NCBI RefSeq assembly: GCF_964340395.1
Contig: NC_135549.1
Span: 24,127,342 to 24,191,341, forward strand
From: Glandiceps talaboti
Lineage: Eukaryota; Hemichordata; Enteropneusta; Spengelidae
DNA length: 64,000 nt
Reading direction: 5' to 3'
The translations under genes and the position numbers were made by a program. This document shows positions 1-11,507 of the stretch, piece by piece; positions within the stretch are counted from its first letter, which is position 1; every line of letters begins with the position of its first letter. The notes under the pieces were generated by a model. It was not told the DNA's origin, did not search any database, and saw only the letters and a program-made list of their open reading frames with translations.

Positions 1-607
1 GCGGCTTCAGGACTCCAATAGTGTGGCGCGCAATCTTTTCAGTATTTCGATAGCAATGTAACATTTGTGAAAGCTTGTATTCGTGAGCTCTGTACAAGAC
101 TCTGGTACTACTTAACACATTTTGCAATTGTAAGCTTAAGTGTAATAATATGATCATCAACTTGATCTTTTAATCGTTTCGATTCAATCAAAGCTCAGTA
201 TTCGATCGGTGGAGGGGCGAGGGTTGCAGTTTGGTTGTAAAGTCTGTTTGTAATGGACTAGATAAAGTTCACAATGCTATATAAACTTGATGCAGTCAAA
301 AGGTACATTCGTTATCAAATTCAAACGTGTATGAATTCGCTTTTTGATCGTTTAAATGAAAGGATATCAATATTGAGAAACTTCAATATCAACCTGCGAG
401 GGAGACAGAGAGACAGAGACAGACACAAACAGACAGAGAGAGAGACAGACAGAGACAGACATACATACATACATACATACAAATACAGAGACAGACTGAC
501 AGACAGACAGACAGAGACACACACAAACAAACAGACAGACAGATAGACAGACAGACAGACAGACAGACAGCAGAGAGATAGAGAGACAGACAGACAGACA
601 GACAGAT

Positions 608-667
<60 letters not shown>

Positions 668-898
668 TAGCCAGAGACTGGGTCAACGGATTAGAAAGAC
701 AGTAGGGGAATATGACATAGGTAAAAGACATGATAAGAGGGAAAACGCACACGACAATCGTCAAGAGGAAAACAAAAAATGACATATGGTGGCAGAAAGC
801 AATCGGCATACAGTGAGAAGGTAGTAAGTATTTCAATATTCATATCGTATGTGAAAAGCCCCAAATTGTCATTGGCTATTTTCTTTTCAATCCCTTAG

Positions 899-1051
899 TT
901 GAGGTAGCCGAGTTACAATGTACCGGTATGGACGTCCTATGTAACGATGGCAGTGCTTGTTATAACATATTGGATCTGTGTGATGGTGAAAAGGATTGTG
1001 CAGATGGCATTGATGAGAGTCCTCTACTATGCGGTACTAAACGTCGCAGTG
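899..1051 (+). CDS. LDL-receptor class A module exon, copy 1
   Basis: An internal exon of 153 bp between a CCCTTAG acceptor and a GTAAGT donor. Both junctions are phase 1, the usual symmetric form of shuffled extracellular modules. The translation has the six cysteines of an LDLa domain, and the acidic calcium-binding segment reads CDGEKDCADGIDE. This is an extracellular ligand-binding fold of about 40 residues. It ends in a basic KRRS stretch before the donor. The phase lets it splice in frame to copies 2-4. The remainder of the protein is not in the window, so receptor, protease and secreted multi-LDLa protein all remain possible. Confidence 0.85.
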
Positions 1052-1854
1052 GTAAGTTTGAAGTCGTTTCTTACTTTTTGACTGCATAGCTACGTTGTGA
1101 AAGGGGTTCTTAAAGGAAATTTGTAAAAAAAATTATTTAAAACAATATGCAATTGATAGGCAACGTTATGACTTTGTCTACATAATATATGCTGTTAGAT
1201 GACTGACTTTTGTCTGCATTTTGCACCAGTACAGCATAATAGTAATGTGTTGAATTATCACATTCTTTTGCTTCTTCAGTTTCTCTTATCATATTTATAT
1301 ATCTGTTCATTTATCTATTACGTGTATTCGTGTTTACTGTCAGGGTAGCAAATGCGAATCCTAGCTTGAATAGTTTAATGTGATGAATGCTTAGTGCATA
1401 TATTCCAGGGAAATCTTTTGCGGCTTCAAGACTCCAATATTGTCGCGCGCAATCTTTACAGTATTTTGATAGCAATGTGACATTTGTGAATTGCTTGTAT
1501 TCGTGAGCTGTGTACAAGACTCTAGTACTACTTAACACATTTTTGCAATTGTAAGCTTAAGTGTAATAATACGATCATCGACTTGATCTTTTAATCGTTT
1601 TGATTCAATCAAAGCTCAGTATTCGATCGGTGGAGGGGCGAGGGTTGCAGTTTGGTTGTAAAGTCTGTTTGTAATGGACTAGATAAAAGTTCACAATGCT
1701 CTATAAACTTAATACAGTCAAAAGGTACATTCGTTATTAAATTCAAATGTGTATGAATTCGCTTTTTGATCGTTTAAATGAATGGATATCAATATTGAGA
1801 AACTTCAATATCTATCTGAGAGAGAGACAGAGACAGACACAAACAGACAGACAT

Positions 1855-1894
<40 letters not shown>

Positions 1895-1926
1895 GCAGAG
1901 AGACAGACAGACAGACATGCAGAGAA

Positions 1927-1965
<39 letters not shown>

Positions 1966-2195
1966 TGGCCAGAGACAGGGTCAACGGATTAGAAAGACAG
2001 TAGGGGAATATGACATAGGTAAAAGACACGATAAGAGGGAAAACGCACACGACAATCACCAAGAGGAAAACAAAAAATGACATATGGCGGCAGAAAGCAA
2101 TCGGCATACAGTGAGAAGGTAGTAAGTATTTCAATATTCATATCGTATGTGAAAAGCCCCAAATTGCCATTGGCTATTTTTTTTCAATCCCTTAG

Positions 2196-2348
2196 TTGAG
2201 GTTGCCGAGTTACAATGTACCGGTATGGACGTCCCATGTAACGATGACAGTGCTTGTATTAACCTAATGGATCTGTGTAACGGTAAAAAGGATTGTGCAG
2301 ATGGCCTTGATGAGAGTCCTCTACTATGTGGTACTAAACGTCGCAGTG
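2196..2348 (+). CDS. LDL-receptor class A module exon, copy 2
   Basis: A 153-bp phase 1/1 exon with the same acceptor and GTAAGT donor as copy 1. All six cysteines are kept. The calcium-binding segment reads CNGKKDCADGLDE, so the usual Asp after Cys4 is Asn and the next acidic residue is Lys. This may weaken calcium binding relative to copy 1. It is identical or nearly so to copy 3. Confidence 0.85.
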
Positions 2349-3139
2349 GTAAGTTTGAAGTCGTTTCTTACTTTTAGACTACATAGCTACGTTGTGAAAG
2401 GGGTTCTTAGAGCAAATTTGTAAAAAAAATATTTAAAACAATATGCAATTGATAGGAAACGTTATGCCTTTGTCTACATAATGTATGCTGTTAGATGATG
2501 ACTTTTGTCTGCATTTTGCACCAGTACAGCATAATAGTAATTTGTTGAATTATCACATTCTTTCGCTTCTTCAGTTTCTCTTATCATATTTATATATCTG
2601 TTCATATATCTATTACGTGTATTTGTGTTTACTGTCAGGGTAGCAAATGCGAATCCTAACTTGAATAGTTTACTGTTAGTGCATATATTCCAGGGAAATC
2701 TTTTGCGGCTTCAGGACTCCAATATTGTTGCGCGCAATCTTTACAGTATTTTGATAGCAATGTGACATTTGTGAATTGCTTGTATTCGTGAGCTGTGTAC
2801 AAGACTCTAGTACTACTTAACACATTTTTGCAATTGTAAGCTTAAGTGTAATAATACGATCATCGACTTGATCTTTTAATCGTTTTGATTCAATCAAAGC
2901 TCAGTATTCGATCGGTGGAGGGGCGAGGGTTGCAGTTTGGTTGTAAAGTCTGTTTGTAATGGACTAGATAAAAGTTCACAATGCTCTATAAACTTAATAC
3001 AGTCAAAAGGTACATTCGTTATTAAATTCAAATGTGTATGAATTCGCTTTTTGATCGTTTAAATGAATGGATATCAATATTGAGAAACTTCAATATCTAT
3101 CTGAGAGAGAGACAGAGACAGACACAAACAGACAGACAT

Positions 3140-3179
<40 letters not shown>

Positions 3180-3406
3180 GCAGAGACAGGGTCAACGGAT
3201 TAGAAAGACAGTAGGGGAATATGACATAGGTAAAAGACACGATAAGAGGGAAAACGCACACGACAATCACCAAGAGGAAAACAAAAAATGACATATGGCG
3301 GCAGAAAGCAATCGGCATACAGTGAGAAGGTAGTAAGTATTTCAATATTCATATCGTATGTGAAAAGCCCCAAATTGCCATTGGCTATTTTTTTTCAATC
3401 CCTTAG

Positions 3407-3559
3407 TTGAGGTTGCCGAGTTACAATGTACCGGTATGGACGTCCCATGTAACGATGACAGTGCTTGTATTAACCTAATGGATCTGTGTAACGGTAAAAA
3501 GGATTGTGCAGATGGCCTTGATGAGAGTCCTCTACTATGTGGTACTAAACGTCGCAGTG
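3407..3559 (+). CDS. LDL-receptor class A module exon, copy 3
   Basis: A 153-bp phase 1/1 exon whose translation matches copy 2, including CNGKKDCADGLDE. The flanking introns are also almost the same as those of copy 2, which supports a very recent unit duplication or gene conversion. Confidence 0.85.
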
Positions 3560-4636
3560 GTAAGTTTGAAGTCGTTTCTTACTTTTAGACTACATAGCTA
3601 CGTTGTGAAAGGGGTTCTTAGAGCAAATTTGTAAAAAAAATATTTAAAACAATATGCAATTGATAGGAAACGTTATGCCTTTGTCTACATAATGTATGCT
3701 GTTAGATGATGACTTTTGTCTGCATTTTGCACCAGTACAGCATAATAGTAATTTGTTGAATTATCACATTCTTTCGCTTCTTCAGTTTCTCTTATCATAT
3801 TTATATATCTGTTCATATATCTATTACGTGTATTTGTGTTTACTGTCAGGGTAGCAAATGCGAATCCTAACTTGAATAGTTTACTGTTAGTGCATATATT
3901 CCAGGGAAATCTTTTGCGGCTTCAGGACTCCAATATTATGGCGCGTAATCTTTTCAGTATTTCGATAGCAATGTAACATTTGTGAAAGCTTGTATTCGTG
4001 AGCTGTGTACAAGACTCTAGTACTACTGAACACATTTTGCAATTGTAAGCTTAAGTGTAATAATATGATCATCGACTTGATCTTTTAATCAAAGCTCCGT
4101 ATCAATCAAAGCTCAGTATTTGATTGGTGGAGGGGCGAGGGTTGCAGTTTGGTTGTAAAGTCTGTTTGTAACGGACTAGATAAAAGTTCACAATGCTGTA
4201 TAAACTTGATACAGTCAAAAGGTACATTCGTTATCAAATTCAAACGTGTATGAATTCGCTTTTTGATCGTTTAAATGCAAGGATATCAATATTGAGAAAC
4301 TTCAATATCAACCTGAGAGAGAGACAGGGAGACAGACAGAGAGACAGAGAGACAGACAGACATACATACAGATAGAGTGACAGACAGACCGACAGACTGA
4401 CAGAGAGACAGACAGACACACACACACAGACAGACATGGCCAGAGATAGGGTCAATGGAGTAGAAAGACAGTAGGGAATATGACATAGGTAAAAGACATG
4501 ATAAGAGGGAAAACGCAAACGACAATCACCAAGAAAGCAATCGGCATACAGTGAGAAGATAGTAAGTAATTCAATATTCATTTCGTATGTGAAAAGCCCC
4601 AAATTGCCATTGGCTATTTTCTGTTCAATCCCTTAG

Positions 4637-4785
4637 TTGAGGTAGCCGAATTACAATGTACCGGTATCGACGTCGCATGTTACGATGACAGTGCTTGTAT
4701 AAACCAATTTGATCTGTGTGACGGTAAAAAAGATTGTGCAGATGGCCTTGATGAGAGTCCTCTTTTATATTTTGGGAGCCTTTAA
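4637..4785 (+). CDS. LDLa exon, copy 4, truncated or terminal
   Basis: The same CCCTTAG acceptor and frame as copies 1-3, with five LDLa cysteines and an intact CDGKKDCADGLDE segment. Similarity to the other copies stops right after DESPLL: Cys6 and the donor are gone, and the frame runs through YFGSL into TAA at 4783. AATAAA-rich sequence follows at about 4813-4845. It could be the genuine last exon with a poly(A) signal, or a copy broken by insertion of a retroposon tail. Loss of Cys6 would leave the last disulfide of this domain unpaired, so a broken copy is somewhat more likely. Confidence 0.6.
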
Positions 4786-4850
4786 ACAGGACTTGCTCCT
4801 GTTGATCTTCCATTGAATAAATGTATAAATGAATAAAATAAATAACAGCT
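4764..4850 (+). mobile_element. Retroposon-like 3' tail at the end of the LDLa array
   Basis: The sequence that replaces the end of LDLa copy 4 has a short unique stretch (around GGAGCCTTTAAACAGGACTT) followed by an AATAAATG/ATAAA-rich tail. That layout is typical of LINE or SINE 3' ends. No target-site duplication was found by eye, and the family is unknown. Confidence 0.4.
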
Positions 4851-6085
4851 ACAGGTAAAAATAAGTAGGACCAATAAAAGGAAATAAGGAAATTGATAGG
4901 AAAATGTTAAGTCAAATAATTATGGAAATGACATATTTATTGTCATCAATGTTTGTTTTAGATATATGAAACATAATTATAAAAAAAATCTGAGCTATTT
5001 CATCAAAAAAAAATCAATAAATGTGCAAATGACGAATGTATGTAAATGTAATATATTCCTTCTCATTATGGAATTTATTGCTTGAGTTGTTGAGATAGTT
5101 TTATTATCGAAAATATTACGACAAACGTTCATTAATATACAGATGATGTATTAATACCAAACCCTATCTAGTTAAATATGTAGCAAGTTTGATTAGAACT
5201 TATGCTGTAACTTTTGAAACAGACGCACATATACATGCACGCAGAAACATATCAATACACGCATACATACACCCGCACACGCATACATAAACGCGCGCGC
5301 ACGCACGGCCACAGGCAGGCAGGTGGACAGAGATACAGAGAGACAGAGAGACAGACTGACAGACTGACTGACTGAGAGACAAACCTATGACATTATCTTT
5401 CCATAAAGGAAGGTAAATAAGGTTCCAATTGCTTAGTATAGATTGTAATGCCTAATCTTTCATTTTCTTATCAGGTAACTTTTTGAAGAGGTTTTTAGCT
5501 CGGTAGAGTTACACGTAATCCGCCATAATCAGGTGAGTGGCAAAGATACTCTTGCTCTCTTGAACGAATTAAATGATTGGAACGAAAATTCAGAACCCAC
5601 AAAGTCTTACGTTACGTGAACTTTGTGTTGTCAATAATATAAGATTTTCAATGACAGAAAACAGAATGTTGCCTTATTACGGAAGGTTAACTGTAGTCTA
5701 GAATAGATAAAGCAAAAATGTAAGGAAATATCCATGACGAAATCACCATTTAAACTGTACTCAAAATGGCGGGAGTATTAGAAGAATTCACGTACAAAGT
5801 ATTGTTTAATTTCCTCTTTTCGAAATATGTATTTTCTAATACATTACAATTGTTTGTGGATTCTCTCCTATCAGGAACTTGAAGTAACTTGTGCATCCTA
5901 CGCTCAGAGGTGTTAACGAGCAGGTGGAAAGTTTAATCGCATGAATATGTGTGCATTATATTATGGATTAAAATAAAAACATGTTAATTTCGTTTGATTT
6001 GATCGTACACTCGATGTTATCCTAGTAATTGCTACACAATAAATATACGATTGCACAGGTAATATACGATGTTCGTGTGTCTATC

Positions 6086-6244
<159 letters not shown>

Positions 6245-6591
6245 CCTTATTTTCATAGTCAACATTAGTTCGCCTCAGAATAGGTTTAGTGTAAAACAAT
6301 TCACTAACGCTCAAATCACCATGTTAGGCTAACAATTTGGAATTCGACATTCGTCATGCTGTTAGCCTGTAAAGCATTGTTTTTCTCTCTCTGGGCCTCT
6401 TGATGGCGCTTTGTGCATCCCGATGCAAGCTCGTAGTTTGAGAAGACATAAAAAAAATTATACTCATATTACAACATCATTGACATAAAGCTGCTTAAAT
6501 GTCAAGTTTGGATTAAAATTAAAAAGTAAGTTATGAAATACGCTTGTCTGGTAGAACTGTAGAAAAAAGTTGGTCATGAAAATAAACATTG

Positions 6592-6666
6592 ATCCGATGT
6601 AATCATTACGACTCCACCGATAAGATAGCACTAATGCGAAAACTTGGATTGAAACTTTGGCCTTTA
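6592..6666. repeat. Dispersed repeat, copy 1
   Basis: It matches 18463-18548 in the same orientation over about 80 bp. Both share TGTAATCATTA, GGCTCCAC-like and AAGATA(G/A)CACTAATGCGA blocks, then a GGATTGAAAC block and TGGCCTTTAA. Read on the minus strand, the last block resembles a tRNA T-arm or pol III B box. A tRNA-derived SINE fragment is possible but unproven. Confidence 0.6.
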
Positions 6667-7484
6667 ATATAGGTAAGGTTAGACGGAAATGTCATATATT
6701 GACATTATCTGTAACCAAGTACTGAAGATTGTTTCCATCATTGCTATCCGTGACTTTACGAAAGGTCTATGTCCATCATCAATAGTATCGTTTTATTTTA
6801 TACTCATGGTAGTTTGTATTGCTTTTGTTTCGTATACGGGAAAGTGATAAACAAGACCACCATGGATGTAAATACATTTACGCTTAACATTTCTATTGCA
6901 TAAAGCAAGTCTCATAGACAGTGCCATTGACAAAGTGGCTGCATATGTACCTGTCAGTAATATTGTGAATACAATAGTCCACTCGTTACTGTTAAAATCA
7001 TACCAATGGCGGGAAAATTTCTTAACGTGTTGTTTATCCAATGCAGTAAAATAATAGATACATATAAAGTGATGTGCCGGCCAGCTGGGTATCCTTTTAA
7101 TATACCGTACAACGCAATAGGTTTACACCCAAAGTATAAAGATGGAAGCTACTACATGCATGTGGTATAGTCCGTCCTTTTAATAACCGTCAAGTACTCT
7201 CGTGTAAACTGTATTCATAGAACTACTCCGAGAGTGGTCAGATGTGGGGCATGTCTCGTATGAACGGCATAGTCACACAGAAGAGGAAGTGGAAGGTGAA
7301 AAAATGAATAAATGACAAACATATACAGTCATAAACACTTACATGCTATCTCTTTAATCATCTGCACATACAATTTACATAATTAATAGAAATGACTGAT
7401 AAATAGTTTTAAATAAGTACAAGTTGATCTTAATCAGAAACGGTAAAACGTCTACTACATCTTCAATATACATTAACAGTGGAT

Positions 7485-7690
7485 AGATATATATATACAT
7501 AATTTTGTATAATTCTGATAAATGTGTGTGTGTGTGTGTGTGTGTGACTGGAGAGAACAGTGCTCAATGCAATATTTGTAGCAGAGCATTACAGACTAAA
7601 TCCAAAGAATACGAATAGGCTTTTTTAAGGCTGTGATAAGTCGTTACTCTGAGTTTTGCGCTTCCTCAGCGATCATCAAGCGACTGATAA
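7485..7690 (-). mobile_element. (TG)n-flanked Penelope-type terminal fragment
   Basis: A TA/TG tract is followed by ACTGGAGAGAACAGTGCTCAA, then a CCAAAGAATA block and a block whose minus strand reads CTGAGGA...AAAACTCAGAGTAACGAC. The same blocks, in the same order, lie beside the (TA)n(TG)n tract at 24343-24460. The family is inferred to be Penelope-like because another (TA)n-flanked member, at 44.2 kb, carries a hammerhead motif. Confidence 0.45.
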
Positions 7691-8064
7691 AATTGAGATT
7701 GCCAAGGTTGATATGTACACGTAAATGTTTGTGTATACATTGCTTAACAAGATGGTCGGACTAAACTCTTCCTTACGGAGATTCTATAGCTGGCGAGGGA
7801 AAATTTATTTTAATTGCGACATTTGGAGACTAATTCAGATTTTTCTGTTCAGTAACGTGTTACGACGCTGAATTAGGCTGCTGCAAGATATTGACCTATA
7901 TTCAGTGGTAAACTCAAACTCGCTCAGTCTGCCGTCTCATAGGTACCAGTTCTCAGGACACGTATTCTGTAAAAGACTCACAAAGGACTCAAATACTACT
8001 TTTTGGTTGAATGACTTATACGATTTGCAGCAATAGGAACGATCGAATCGAACTCCTCAGTTAG

Positions 8065-8262
8065 TTACAGCCGAACATCAAAGTTCCATCGAGTGTTTTG
8101 TATCTCTGCCAGGCTTTGTTCACGGAGCACATTCAAAACTCGTGTTCCAGCATCAAGGCCTCTTCCTAATCTAACAAGTATTTCTTGAGACAAATTCCAT
8201 TTCGCTTTAACCGTATACGTCATCACCATTTTATTTAAAATATCATTCATTCCGTAATACAA
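8065..8262 (-). CDS. Possible terminal exon, unknown product
   Basis: A minus-strand open stretch of about 60 residues with a balanced, protein-like composition, ending in TAA. The first ATG in frame is four codons in. The stretch has charged helical character (KAKWNLSQEILVRLGRGLD) and no low-complexity bias. I found no strong acceptor upstream and recognise no family. It lies 0.8 kb downstream of GPCR 1 on the same strand, but that gene has its own stop. Chance remains a real alternative. Confidence 0.2.
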   Translation of the reverse strand: MYYGMNDILNKMVMTYTVKAKWNLSQEILVRLGRGLDAGTRVLNVLREQSLAEIQNTRWNFDVRL

Positions 8263-8805
8263 ATATGGTTAACAAACAAGTTGTTTACAACAAAAGTCAC
8301 TCTCTTACCCTTATTTAGTAAGTATTCGTCAATATAATTAATTCAATTCAGCAATAGACAATTTAATGAACTTTCTAGAATAGTCTTAGCTAAACAGCTG
8401 TTGAATCAATTGGGACACAATTTATCACTTGTCATGACATGTGGCCTCTGCTTATTAGATAGAGTAACATTACTTGACCTAGCTCTGTCAATGTGACCTT
8501 ACATGTGTCTTCTTGTCAATAGAAGAATAATGAATAATTATTTGACACAATTATTTACGTACGATTGTGTGACATGTTCCTGTCAGCATTGATTATGTAT
8601 GTTGTATATACATAGTTTCTCAGTTAAACAGAGATTGAAATATTTCGTCTCATTTGTATAAACAGCCGCTTGGGTGATGATATCCCAATCAATATTATTA
8701 GCTTGGTTCCTTTCCTTTCAGTTCCCAACTGTATAATGCTCTGCTCCTAATATTTGCATCGAGTACTGTTCTACCCAGCGAGACACTTACATTCATTTGA
8801 GCACA

Positions 8806-8812
8806 GACACAC

Positions 8813-8890
<78 letters not shown>
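8806..8890. repeat. (CA)n microsatellite
   Basis: About 75 bp of CA dinucleotides downstream of GPCR 1. Confidence 0.95.
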
Positions 8891-9099
8891 GATATATCCG
8901 GTTGTTGCTCACATGTTACACAATTAATGTAATGCACACGTTGTACAAAATTCCGGAATGGTAAAAAGTCTCTTCACATTAATGAAACACACCATCAGTG
9001 TAACAATTTGATGCATATCCGTCATTTCTAGATCGAAGTGCTAAAGACAACTCGTAGTTGACAACGTTTAGTAGATACTACGGTAAGACATGTTTAAAC

Positions 9100-10098
9100 C
9101 TACTTCACAGTTTGCAATTGAGTGGCGTGTTCAATATCCTCACTGTCATTCAGGTTTCCCAACAGTAAAAATCTGACACCCTTTCTAAATTGCCGATTTT
9201 TAAAAGCGTAAATGAACGGGTTGCAACAGCAATTAGCAAACGCCATCAGTACAAATATATTATAGTACCAACTGCGTAGATCAAAAAGTGAAGTAAATAA
9301 ATAAAGTGTCCAAACGATAGTTACAGGGGTCCAACAAATTGTGAATACTCCTAGAACTATTAACAGCATGTTTATGACCCTTCTTTTGGCATGGAGAATA
9401 CTCCGAATCATCTCATCATTTCGACGGACAGGACTTTTGCCCAAGGCGCTGTGTATTTTGCGGTGAAAAAATATCATGGCTGCCATAGGAATAATATAGA
9501 GAGATAGAAAAATGATGATATTCCAAAACTGTCGCAGGAAATTCGACCCCTTGATAACACACAAACCATTTTTATGTTGAAAGATGTACCACATATAACT
9601 ATTGAGTGCTATAGCAACAGACCAGATAACAGTCACTGCCAATGCGACCTGTTTGATTCCAAAATTAGCAACGTAACGAAAAGGGTAAACAATAGCATAA
9701 TAACGCTCGGCACTCACTGAAATGAGTGAAAACGTTGATGCGCAGATACAAGTCCAAAGCGGGTACTTTGACAACCAGATACGACACGTGATTTCTCCAG
9801 CTAAGCCGCTTGGCGGAACCATTTCAGGTGTAACATGGAAAGGCAGAAGAAATACACTCGCCAGGCAATCTGCTAAGGCCAAGTTGACGATCAAGTAATT
9901 TGTGTTGTTTCTCAGCTTACGCATGCGTAGAAATACGATGATGACGAGGAGGTTACCAAGGACACCAACAGTACCTGTGATACCATATATGGTTCGCATC
10001 CATACTTGGTTGTAGAGTAAGCTTGACCAACCGATGTCTACTTCTTCAATGGCAATGTCTGTTAAGGTGGTATTTCTAGTAATATTGTCGCTATTCAT
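9100..10098 (-). CDS. Rhodopsin-family (class A) GPCR, peptide-receptor-like, single coding exon
   Basis: An intact 332-residue frame from ATG (10098-10096) to stop. The N-terminus has N-glycosylation sites (NIT, NTT). Seven hydrophobic segments carry the class A marks: GN in TM1 (GNLLVI), NLALADC in TM2, a conserved Cys before TM3 (ITCRIW), ERYYAIVYPF at the end of TM3, FTICWTP in TM6 and NPFIYAF in TM7, then a short tail. ERY replaces DRY, a common functional variant. The second extracellular loop holds the partner Cys (GLCVIKG). Such receptors bind extracellular ligands, usually neuropeptides, and signal through G proteins. The ligand cannot be told from sequence; galanin/allatostatin- or RFamide-like groups are candidates. 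No introns interrupt the coding frame. Confidence 0.95.
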   Translation of the reverse strand: MNSDNITRNTTLTDIAIEEVDIGWSSLLYNQVWMRTIYGITGTVGVLGNLLVIIVFLRMRKLRNNTNYLIVNLALADCLASVFLLPFHVTPEMVPPSGLAGEITCRIWLSKYPLWTCICASTFSLISVSAERYYAIVYPFRYVANFGIKQVALAVTVIWSVAIALNSYMWYIFQHKNGLCVIKGSNFLRQFWNIIIFLSLYIIPMAAMIFFHRKIHSALGKSPVRRNDEMIRSILHAKRRVINMLLIVLGVFTICWTPVTIVWTLYLFTSLFDLRSWYYNIFVLMAFANCCCNPFIYAFKNRQFRKGVRFLLLGNLNDSEDIEHATQLQTVK

Positions 10099-10104
10099 TA
10101 TTTG

Positions 10105-10125
10105 TTAACCTAAAATAAAACGATA
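10105..10125 (-). other. Probable 5'UTR splice acceptor of GPCR 1
   Basis: On the minus strand a T-rich tract ending TTTTATTTTAG lies 12 bases before the start codon and is followed by GTTAACAAATAATG. This is a good 3' splice site, so the coding exon is probably preceded by a non-coding first exon. The promoter would then be further upstream. Confidence 0.45.
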
Positions 10126-10382
10126 CAAACAGTCACTAAGTGAGATAGAGAAAGGTACTTCTCTACAGAGAGGCACCACAAATGATGTGAGTACATGTAC
10201 TCAGCATAGCGAAAACCTGAGCAACCAAAGAAAGACAGAGGAACCATGGAGATGAAAGCAGAATATTTTCATAGAGGCAGACGGGAAAAATGAGAGTGAA
10301 AAGAAACAGGATGAAAACGGTAGGTAGTGAAAGTGACACAGGGAGTAACATAGACTGACATGCTGAGATGGGATAAAGCAAA

Positions 10383-10577
<195 letters not shown>

Positions 10578-10599
10578 CAACATCTTACCTGTGTACATG

Positions 10600-11472
10600 T
10601 AAGTATCGTTGTATAAAAATATCTTGTCAGTAAAACAACATACAGACTGAAGCAGAACCAGTGTCATTCCAGGCCAGCTAAGACTAAATTAAGCTGAAAC
10701 TTCTCCTTTTTTATACAGACCATTAATAGTGTACAGATCACGACTTAGCAAACTGTTTAACAATCGTTTAATTTTGACTGACGGAAATCGATAGAGCAGA
10801 GAAACTTGTGCTATCATACACTATATAATGTCACAGTTACCATTTACAGAATGATTGATATGTCTAAAATGCAAAGTCATCTAAGCAATCACCTATATAA
10901 CACCCCATCTAATATATACTGCTTTATGTTCGTATTGAAAGCATAGTATAGTGACTTCAGGCATCATATAACTTCTACTATATCACAAATGACACACTAT
11001 TTTTTGAACCCATAGTGCAGTAAGACATTGCAATATCGATCAACCTGAATAAAGGAAAACATGGTATCATAGCACAATAAAGCTTTTCTGTTAAAAGGCT
11101 CAAAAAGTATCATTCCTATCCATCTCTTCATTAAACAGAAATATTGAAATATTCTTTCACAATGTGATTAAAATCCGATGTAGTGTACATTCGCTATTTC
11201 TTTTTGGCTGTTAGGTTTACTGTCGTTTGTTCTTTTGTGAGCGTTCGTATAAATTGTTGTTGTAACTAGTTTCAATCAGGTGTTTGTAATTGTTACTATA
11301 GTGGCTCTAATCCGTTCATCGACGAGAACATAGCCTCATAGGCGTTGATATACCACGCTGTAAGTAAGAAGAGTGTCGATCAGCTAGTTTGACTCTACCG
11401 AACAACGCAGGTTTTCCCCGATTAACACTGAACTTTTCTCCTGTTATTGGGCATTGCCTGTTGGATGGTTAA

Positions 11473-11507
<35 letters not shown>

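Larger units (their letters stand above)
1..4785 (+). repeat. Tandem array of four 1.2-1.4 kb units, each carrying an LDLa exon
   Basis: Four direct copies begin with the same GCGGCTTC-type block at about 1, 1420, 2705 and 3916. Each copy holds, in order, a unique block, a variable (CAGA)n tract (about 408-670, 1820-1965, 3108-3187 and 4316-4436), a conserved block and one LDLa exon. The spacing (1419, 1285, 1211 bp) differs mainly because the microsatellite changes length. Units 2 and 3 are almost identical outside that tract, while 1 and 4 are more diverged, so the array has been expanded or homogenised recently. The array starts at or before the window edge, so more copies and the 5' part of the gene may lie upstream. 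Confidence 0.95.

Noticed and set aside
274-546. Open frames through the CAGA tracts of the LDLa units (also near 1747, 3032 and 4193)
   Set aside because: They run into the microsatellite and repeat only because the unit is duplicated. The real exon is the LDLa one further on.
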